In this document: piece by piece, positions 4,747-10,518 of the stretch | Numbering within the stretch: the stretch's first letter is position 1 | Layout: each line of letters opens with the position of its first letter | NCBI GenBank assembly: GCA_964450125.1 | Contig: CAYVDO010000296.1 | Span: forward strand, 1 to 10,518 | Direction: 5' to 3' | From: JADJOY01 sp964450125 | GTDB taxonomy: Bacteria; JADJOY01 | Length of the DNA stretch: 10,518 bases | Program-made: the position numbers and the translations under genes | Notes under the pieces: model-generated | What the model was told of the DNA's origin: nothing | Seen by the model: only the letters and a program-made list of their open reading frames with translations | Database searches by the model: none

Positions 4747-7374
4747 TCACGCCCCGAGCAGATCGGCGACGATAACCGGCGCGCTCGCGAGGGCGCGGTC
4801 CAGATCGGCGAGACCGGGTCCGCCACCCTGGGCGATCGCGGGCTTCCCGCCACCTTTCCCGCCCACGATCTCCGCCAGCTTGCCCACCACCTTGCCCGCA
4901 GCGAGCCGCTTGGTGAGTGCCTCCGGCACCCGCACCAAGATGCTCGCGCGGTCGCCCGCCGGCCCACCGAGCACGACCACAGCGTTCGGAAAACGCTCGA
5001 CGTAGCGATCGGACGCGACACGCAGCGATGCGGGATCGCCCTCCGCCTCTCGAACCGCCAGCAGTGGAATGCCCGCGACGTCTTGCGGCTCGGCACCACC
5101 AGCTTTCATGCGCTCGTTGCGTAGCTGGTCGCGTAGCCGTTCGAGCTCTCGCTCGAGCTGGCGGCGCTCGGATACGAGCTTCTCGATGCGCTCTGCGAGC
5201 GCGTCGGAGGGCACCCGCAACGCACCCGCGGCCTCCTCCAGGCGCCGTTCGAGCAGCGCGACGTGGTCGAGCGCGCCTTCGCCGGTGCGGGCCTCGATGC
5301 GGCGAGTTCCTGCAGCGACGCCGCTTTCGTGCACGAGCTGCAACAGGCCGATGTCACCCGTGCGCCGAACGTGCGTTCCTCCGCAAAGCTCGAGGCTGAA
5401 ATCACCCATGCGGACGACCCGCACGCGCTCGCCGTATTTCTCCTCGAAGAACGCCATCGCGCCGGACTTGAGCGCCTGCTCGCGATCGCAGAGCTCGGTC
5501 GTGACCTCGAGATTGGCGCGGATCTCCTCGTTCACCAGGCGCTCGATGAGGGCGAGCTCGCGCTGCTCGATGGGCTGGTAGTGGCTGAAGTCGAACCGCA
5601 GCCGCTCGGGGGTGACCAGCGAACCGGCCTGCTTGATGTGATCGCCGAGCACGCTGCGCAGCGCCGCGTGCAGGAGGTGGGTGGCGCTGTGATTGAGGCG
5701 TGTGCGCCCGCGCGCCTCGCGATCGACCTCGAGGCGCACCACGTCGCCCACCGCCACGGCGCCCTCGATCACCCGACCGCGGTGCAACACCACTCCGCCT
5801 GGACCGGGCTGTGTCTCGAGGATCTCGACACGCCCGTTGCCGCCCGCGACCACACCGCGATCACCGATCTGGCCGCCGGACTCCGCGTAGAAAGGCGTGA
5901 CCGGCACGACCAGCTCGATGTCGTCGCCCTCGCGTGCTTCGCCGACGGCCTCGGTGCCACGGCGCAACCAAGCGATCTCGCTCTCGTGCTCGAGCGCGTC
6001 GTAGCCGACGAAGCGCGTGGCCTCGAGGTCGGAGTCCCCGCTACCGAGATCCACCCGCCCCTTCCACGAACGCCGGCCACGCTCGCGCTGCGCTTCGAGT
6101 GCCGCGTGGAATCCAGCGTCATCGATGGAGAGCCCGCGTTCCGCGGCGAGATCGCGCGTCAAATCGTCGGGGAAACCGTAGGTGTCGTAGAGCTTGAAGA
6201 CGGTCTCGCCTTCGAGCCTCGTCCCGCCCCGACGACGCTGCTCCGCGATCGCCTCGTCCACCACGCGCAGACCCCGGTCGAGGGTCTCGAAGAAGCGCTC
6301 TTCCTCGGCCTTCACGACGCGATCGATCATCGGCCGATTCTTGACCACGCTCGGATAGGCGTCACCCATGAGATCGGCGACGCGCGCGGTCAACCGGTGC
6401 AGGAACGGATCGTTCAGGCCGAGCAGCTTCCCGTGCCGGACCGCCCGGCGCAGGATGCGGCGCAGCACGTAGCCGCGCCCCTCGTTGGAGGGCAGCACAC
6501 CGTCGGACACCAGGAACGTCACCGCGCGGACGTGGTCGGCGATGACGCGCATCGACACGTCCGCCTGGGGAGATTCGCGATAGCCGCGGCCGGCGAGCTC
6601 CGCCGCGCCGTTCACCAGCGGGCTCAAGAGGTCCGAGTCGAAGTTGCTGTGCACGCCTTGCATCACCGCGGCGATGCGTTCGAGCCCCATCCCGGTGTCG
6701 ATGCTGGGGCGCGGCAACGGCGCGAGCGTGCCGTCAGCCGCGCGGTTGTACTGCATGAAAACGAGGTTCCAGATCTCGAGGTAGCGATCGCAGTCGCAGC
6801 CTGGACCGCAGGTGGGCTTGCCGCAGCCCAGCGCCTCGCCTTGGTCGATCAAGATCTCCGAGCACGGGCCACACGGCCCGGTGTCGCCCATCGCCCAGAA
6901 GTTGTCTTTGTCCCCGAGGCGGTGGATGCGCGCCACCGGCAGCCCGACCTCACGCTCCCAGATTCCCGCGGCTTCGTCGTCGCTGGTGTGAACGGTGGCA
7001 TAGAGCCGGCTGCGATCGAGGCCGCACACCTGCGTGAGTAGCTCCCACGCGTAACCGATCGCTTCGCGCTTGAAGTAGTCGCCGAACGAAAAGTTGCCGA
7101 GCATCTCGAAGAACGTGTGATGACGGGCAGTGCGTCCCACGTTCTCGAGGTCGTTGTGCTTGCCGCCTGCGCGCACGCATTTCTGGCTGGTGGCCGCGCG
7201 CGTCGTGCCGCGCCCTTCCTCACCGAGAAAGACGCGCTTGAACTGCACCATCCCCGCGTTGGTGAAGAGCAGCGTGGGATCGCCAGCCGGCACCAAGGAC
7301 GAGCTCGGCACCACCTCGTGGCCGCGCTCGGCAAAGTACTGAAGAAAGGTCGCGCGAATCTGCTTTCCGTTCAC
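4747..7374 (-). CDS. alaS: Alanine--tRNA ligase
   Basis: A full-length 875-residue cytoplasmic AlaRS, which charges tRNA-Ala and hydrolyses mischarged Ser/Gly-tRNA-Ala. The class II catalytic domain starts at the N-terminus (FTNAGMVQFKRVFLG, 37-51; RHHTFFEMLGNFSFGDYFK, 84-102; SIDTGMGLERIAAVMQG, 224-240). The editing domain carries its zinc ligands HSATH (562-566) and ELCGGTH (C664, H668). A coiled-coil-like stretch (about 703-757) precedes the C-terminal DHHA1/C-Ala domain, whose Gly-rich end VGGKGGGKPAIAQGGG (837-852) is typical. A Cys-rich insert, CGKPTCGPGCDCDR (184-197), lies in the catalytic domain and could bind a metal. The GTG start (7374) has GAGAG six bases upstream. The next ATG upstream (7390) is out of frame. 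alaS lies 127 bp after pilT and ends tail-to-tail with bamD. Confidence 0.98.
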   Translation of the reverse strand: MNGKQIRATFLQYFAERGHEVVPSSSLVPAGDPTLLFTNAGMVQFKRVFLGEEGRGTTRAATSQKCVRAGGKHNDLENVGRTARHHTFFEMLGNFSFGDYFKREAIGYAWELLTQVCGLDRSRLYATVHTSDDEAAGIWEREVGLPVARIHRLGDKDNFWAMGDTGPCGPCSEILIDQGEALGCGKPTCGPGCDCDRYLEIWNLVFMQYNRAADGTLAPLPRPSIDTGMGLERIAAVMQGVHSNFDSDLLSPLVNGAAELAGRGYRESPQADVSMRVIADHVRAVTFLVSDGVLPSNEGRGYVLRRILRRAVRHGKLLGLNDPFLHRLTARVADLMGDAYPSVVKNRPMIDRVVKAEEERFFETLDRGLRVVDEAIAEQRRRGGTRLEGETVFKLYDTYGFPDDLTRDLAAERGLSIDDAGFHAALEAQRERGRRSWKGRVDLGSGDSDLEATRFVGYDALEHESEIAWLRRGTEAVGEAREGDDIELVVPVTPFYAESGGQIGDRGVVAGGNGRVEILETQPGPGGVVLHRGRVIEGAVAVGDVVRLEVDREARGRTRLNHSATHLLHAALRSVLGDHIKQAGSLVTPERLRFDFSHYQPIEQRELALIERLVNEEIRANLEVTTELCDREQALKSGAMAFFEEKYGERVRVVRMGDFSLELCGGTHVRRTGDIGLLQLVHESGVAAGTRRIEARTGEGALDHVALLERRLEEAAGALRVPSDALAERIEKLVSERRQLERELERLRDQLRNERMKAGGAEPQDVAGIPLLAVREAEGDPASLRVASDRYVERFPNAVVVLGGPAGDRASILVRVPEALTKRLAAGKVVGKLAEIVGGKGGGKPAIAQGGGPGLADLDRALASAPVIVADLLGA

Positions 7375-7438
7375 GATGGGCTCTCGTCATCCGCGACTCG
7401 GCAGCGTCCGACGCCGCTCGAACTCGCACTACTCGTCC

Positions 7439-7455
7439 GCGAGCCGCCGGCTCGC
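7439..7455. repeat. Perfect 7-bp stem-loop between pilT and alaS
   Basis: GCGAGCC (7439-7445) and GGCTCGC (7449-7455) form a perfect stem around a three-base loop in the 127-bp pilT-alaS gap. A second, weaker stem, TCGCC (7475-7479) with GGCGA (7486-7490), lies closer to the pilT stop. Neither has a U-tract. They may be a processing site, a factor-dependent terminator or an alaS leader structure; I see no separate alaS promoter in the gap. Confidence 0.35.
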
Positions 7456-7501
7456 TCGCTCTCGACGCGCTTCTTCGCCCGCTCAGGCGACGACCCGACG
7501 C

Positions 7502-8701
7502 TCAGCTCCGTTCGAATCGCTCGATGGGCGGCCCGTCCGCCACCGTGGCCTCGCGTTCGCGTTCTCGCTCCGCACGCCGGTCGAAGTCCGTCCACGCCGC
7601 ATCGCTGGTCGACGAGATGCCGCGTACCTTGAGCGCAAAGTCGTCGGGGTTGGTGCACTGGCGCAGGGCTTCCTCGTAGGTGATGAGGCCTTTGGTGTAG
7701 AGGTACATGATCGACTGATCGAAGGTCTGCATCCCGTAGGTCGTGTAGCCTTGCGAGATCGCCTCCGTGATCTTCTTGGTCTTGTCCGCATCCTCGATGC
7801 ATTCGCGAATGCGGCTGGTGCTCACCAGCACTTCGACAGCGGGCACGCGCCCCATGCCGTCGGCGCGGGGGATCAGCCGCTGCGAGATCACCGCTTTGAT
7901 GAGCGCCGCGAGCTGCATGCGCACGTGACGCTGCTGGTAGGACGGGAATATCGAGATGATGCGGTTGATCGTCTCGGTGGCATCCAACGTGTGGAGCGTC
8001 GAGAACACGAGGTGACCCGTCTCGGCCGCGAGGATCGCGGTCTCGATGGTGTCGAAGTCGCGCATCTCGCCGACCAGGATGACGTCCGGATCCTCGCGCA
8101 ACGCGCTGCGCAGCGCCCGCGCGAACTCGAAGCAATCCACGCCGATCTGGCGCTGGTTGATGATGGACTTCTTGTCCCGATGTAGGAACTCGATCGGGTC
8201 TTCGATGGTGATGATGTGCTCGGTACGGTTCTGGTTGATGTACTCGATGAGCGCCGCGAGGGTCGTCGACTTGCCGGTGCCGGTGGTGCCCGTCACGAGC
8301 ACGAGCCCACGATTCTCGGATGCGATGCGCTCCATCACTGGCGGGAGGTTGAGCTCCTCGAAGCTCTTCACCGCCGGCGGAATGAGACGGAACACCATGC
8401 CGAGAGTGCCGCGCTGCTGGAAGATGTTGACGCGGAAGCGCCCCAGCCCCCCGACTCCGTACGCCAGGTCGATGTCGTTGTGCTCGCGAAAGCGCTCGCG
8501 GTAACGCTCGTCGCCCATGATGTCGTGGGCGAGATGGGTGACGTCCTCGGTGGTGTATCGAGGCGCGTCCTTGAGGGGGATCAACCTGCCGTCGATGCGG
8601 AAGATCGGCGGCAGGCCGACTTTGACGTGGACGTCCGAGGCACCACGCTCGATGCCGACTCGGAGAACCTTGTTGAAGTCATCGAGCAGGGAAATGCTCA
8701 C
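7502..8701 (-). CDS. pilT: Type IV pilus twitching motility ATPase, PilT family
   Basis: A 399-residue hexameric secretion-type ATPase of the GspE/PilT superfamily, which drives pilus retraction at the cytoplasmic side of the type IV pilus machine. The N-terminal PAS-like domain begins with ERGASDVHVKVGLPP (18-32). The RecA-like core has Walker A GTTGTGKST (138-146), the Asp box HIITIEDPIE (162-171), Walker B DPDVILVGEMRD (204-215) and the His box ETGHLVFSTLHT (227-238). YGMQTFDQS (322-330) is a PilT hallmark. The protein exceeds the usual length of about 345 residues because of a charged tail (about 361-399) with Arg/Glu alternation. The GTG at 8701 has GGGGA (8713-8709) seven bases upstream. 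It sits between recA and alaS with no other pilus gene nearby, so it may be one of several pilT paralogues. PilU-like function cannot be excluded. Confidence 0.93.
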   Translation of the reverse strand: MSISLLDDFNKVLRVGIERGASDVHVKVGLPPIFRIDGRLIPLKDAPRYTTEDVTHLAHDIMGDERYRERFREHNDIDLAYGVGGLGRFRVNIFQQRGTLGMVFRLIPPAVKSFEELNLPPVMERIASENRGLVLVTGTTGTGKSTTLAALIEYINQNRTEHIITIEDPIEFLHRDKKSIINQRQIGVDCFEFARALRSALREDPDVILVGEMRDFDTIETAILAAETGHLVFSTLHTLDATETINRIISIFPSYQQRHVRMQLAALIKAVISQRLIPRADGMGRVPAVEVLVSTSRIRECIEDADKTKKITEAISQGYTTYGMQTFDQSIMYLYTKGLITYEEALRQCTNPDDFALKVRGISSTSDAAWTDFDRRAEREREREATVADGPPIERFERS

Positions 8702-8716
8702 GAGACCATCCCCGAC

Positions 8717-8734
8717 CGCGCCGCTGATGGCGCG
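8717..8734. repeat. Perfect 6-bp stem-loop between recA and pilT
   Basis: CGCGCC (8717-8722) pairs with GGCGCG (8729-8734) around a six-base loop, GCTGAT. It lies just upstream of the pilT ribosome site (8713-8709) in the 74-bp recA-pilT gap. There is no U-tract. It could be part of a 3'-end structure for recA or act on pilT translation. Confidence 0.3.
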
Positions 8735-8754
8735 ATCTCATTCGACCTCGCCCC

Positions 8755-8768
8755 GGCGCGATGGCGCC
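8755..8768. repeat. Stem-loop immediately after recA
   Basis: GGCGC (8755-8759) and GCGCC (8764-8768) pair around the tetraloop GATG, eight bases from the recA stop. With the neighbouring hairpin at 8717-8734 this gives two GC-only stems in 74 bp. The absence of a U-tract argues against a simple intrinsic terminator. Confidence 0.3.
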
Positions 8769-8775
8769 GCGGCGC

Positions 8776-9804
<1,029 letters not shown>

Positions 9805-9812
9805 GTGTTCGT

Positions 9813-9820
9813 CTCTCCCT
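9813..9820 (-). promoter_or_regulatory. Strong ribosome binding site fixing the recA start
   Basis: AGGGAGAG on the minus strand lies eight bases before the ATG at 9804. It is the best Shine-Dalgarno match in the window and decides for the 342-residue RecA over the longer open frame. Confidence 0.75.
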
Positions 9821-9862
9821 TCGGGCGCGCGTACGCGCTGCTTCGAGCGGCTTGGGCGCGCC

Positions 9863-9892
9863 AGTATACGCATGGATCAGCCCGATAGTGAA
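9863..9892 (-). promoter_or_regulatory. recA promoter
   Basis: On the minus strand, TTCACT (9892-9887, four of six matches to the -35) is followed by an 18-bp spacer and TATACT (9868-9863, five of six matches to the -10). The predicted start is near 9856, giving a leader of about 50 nt. The -35 box overlaps the LexA-type palindrome, so LexA binding would block RNA polymerase. Confidence 0.65.
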
Positions 9893-9901
9893 CACTCGTT
9901 C
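9890..9901. promoter_or_regulatory. LexA (SOS) box of the GAAC-N4-GTTC type
   Basis: The plus strand reads GAAC-actc-GTTC, a perfect 4+4 palindrome with a four-base centre. On the minus strand the core GAAC-GAGT-GTTC fits the Bacillus/actinobacterial LexA consensus GAAC-RNRY-GTTY at every core position, while the outermost C positions of the longer consensus do not match. It is the only perfect copy I found in the window. It overlaps the -35 of recA, the expected place for SOS repression. Confidence 0.7.
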
Positions 9902-9950
9902 CCCTATCGCGCGATTCGCGCCGCGGCGACCCATTTTCCCGTTCGGCGGT

Positions 9951-9966
9951 GCGCCCCCGAGGGCGC
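9951..9966. repeat. Perfect 6-bp stem-loop between thpR and recA
   Basis: GCGCCC (9951-9956) and GGGCGC (9961-9966) form a stem with a four-base loop. A second stem, GCGCC (9985-9989) with GGCGC (9996-10000), lies nearby. Both fall between the thpR stop and the recA promoter, where a thpR 3' end would be expected. There is no U-tract. Confidence 0.35.
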
Positions 9967-10033
9967 GCCGGCGAGTCTGCGGCTGCGCCTTCGCGGGCGC
10001 GACCTCGCGCGACTGGACCCGTTTGGGAGTGTG

Positions 10034-10518
10034 CTACGCAAGCGAGGCGCCAACCGCTCCACACAACGGCACGCGGGCCAGCGCGGTGTAGCTCGCTCCG
10101 CCCGGCGAGAGCGTGCTCTCGAACAAGGTCACGCCGCTCACCCGCATCGCGCCCACCCACTCGGCGTGAGCCTCGGCCAGCGCCTTGGCGAGCGTTGGGT
10201 GGCGCCCCCCCGCACGCAACCGACCAATCGTCACGTGGGGGTGGAACGGCCGCTGGTCGAGCTCGAAGCCAAGCTCGGCCAGCGCGGCCTGGACCTGGGC
10301 AGCCAGCACGCGCAGTGGCGCGCCGACGCTCACGCCGACCCAGACGACCCGCGCGATCGCCGGCTTGGGAAACGCACCGAGCCCGACGAGCTCGACATCA
10401 CACGGAGCGCATCCGGCCACGGCGCGCTCGAGCGCACGCGTCAGGCTGGTAATGCGCGAACGCTCGACGTCACCCAAGAACGCGAGCGTCAGGTGGATCG
10501 CCGATTCGGCAATCGGCC
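10034..10518 (-). CDS. thpR: RNA 2',3'-cyclic phosphodiesterase (2H phosphoesterase, ThpR/LigT family), 5' end outside window
   Basis: The window holds 160 C-terminal residues; the gene enters from the right edge and ends with TAG at 10034. The fold is the 2H phosphoesterase, which opens 2',3'-cyclic phosphates on RNA and was first described as a 2'-5' RNA ligase. Both catalytic H-x-T/S-x motifs are present: AIHLTLAFLGDV (fragment residues 6-17) and FHPHVTIGRLR (91-101). They lie about 86 residues apart, as expected. FPKPAIARVVWVGV (49-62) is the usual central strand region. About 25-35 N-terminal residues are missing. It lies 230 bp upstream of recA. thpR is often found beside recA, together with cinA, in deltaproteobacterial-type genomes, so cinA may lie just outside; that is from general knowledge and not visible here. 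Confidence 0.9.
   Translation of the reverse strand, partial: PIAESAIHLTLAFLGDVERSRITSLTRALERAVAGCAPCDVELVGLGAFPKPAIARVVWVGVSVGAPLRVLAAQVQAALAELGFELDQRPFHPHVTIGRLRAGGRHPTLAKALAEAHAEWVGAMRVSGVTLFESTLSPGGASYTALARVPLCGAVGASLA

Noticed and set aside
5263..7041. 592-codon open frame on the plus strand opposite alaS
   Set aside because: It is fully antisense to a clear AlaRS, has no family motifs, and its composition is what the complementary strand of a G+C-rich gene gives. No ribosome site or promoter supports it.
7371..8135. 254-codon minus-strand open frame overlapping pilT in another frame
   Set aside because: Out-of-frame reading of pilT that keeps no motif; the pilT frame carries all family motifs.
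9805..9873. 23-residue N-terminal extension of RecA
   Set aside because: It contains the inferred recA -10 box and transcription start, lacks family similarity, and a strong ribosome site favours the ATG at 9804.
10008..10040. Promoter-like TGGACC...CTACGC on the plus strand
   Set aside because: It points into the 3' end of thpR on the opposite strand, with no plus-strand gene downstream, and the boxes are weak with a short spacer.

Overview
The window is a G+C-rich stretch of bacterial chromosome, almost fully coding, with eight genes. Seven are on the minus strand and one on the plus strand. The content points to a diderm bacterium: a BamD-type outer-membrane assembly protein, a type IV pilus retraction ATPase, and an AlaRS with a Cys-rich insert of the kind I associate with former Deltaproteobacteria. 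My best guess is an uncultivated Desulfobacterota, Myxococcota or Binatota-like lineage; this is inference from gene content only. Four of the seven visible starts are GTG. I see no IS element, phage gene, CRISPR, tRNA, rRNA or toxin-antitoxin pair.

Region 1 (1-3627) is a minus-strand operon for a Gld-type ABC system. It runs from a promoter with a perfect TTGACA -35 box (3599-3627), through the ATPase (2684-3415), the ABC-2 permease (1863-2636) and the GldG-like membrane-anchored auxiliary protein (169-1857), to a DUF4340 protein cut by the left edge (1-172). The last three genes are packed tightly, with a GTGA stop/start overlap at the last junction. The ATPase and permease form an exporter core. 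The last two proteins are envelope-anchored partners that usually travel with it and whose substrate is unknown.

Region 2 (3628-4746) holds the only plus-strand gene, a BamD-like protein with an export signal but no lipobox cysteine. It has its own TTGACT promoter, divergent from the ABC operon. It ends tail-to-tail with alaS across a 40-bp gap containing a perfect 8-bp stem-loop.

Region 3 (4747-10518) is a minus-strand housekeeping block, in transcription order thpR (5' end missing), recA, a pilT-family ATPase and alaS. recA has a well-formed promoter overlapped by a GAAC-N4-GTTC palindrome, the Bacillus/actinobacterial-type LexA box, so SOS control is visible in the sequence. No recX lies between recA and alaS; pilT occupies that place. 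Every junction in this block has at least one short perfect GC-rich stem-loop without a U-tract.

I found no clear evidence of a previously undescribed system. The points most worth checking are the LexA box class, the lipobox-less BamD, and the meaning of the recA-pilT-alaS order.
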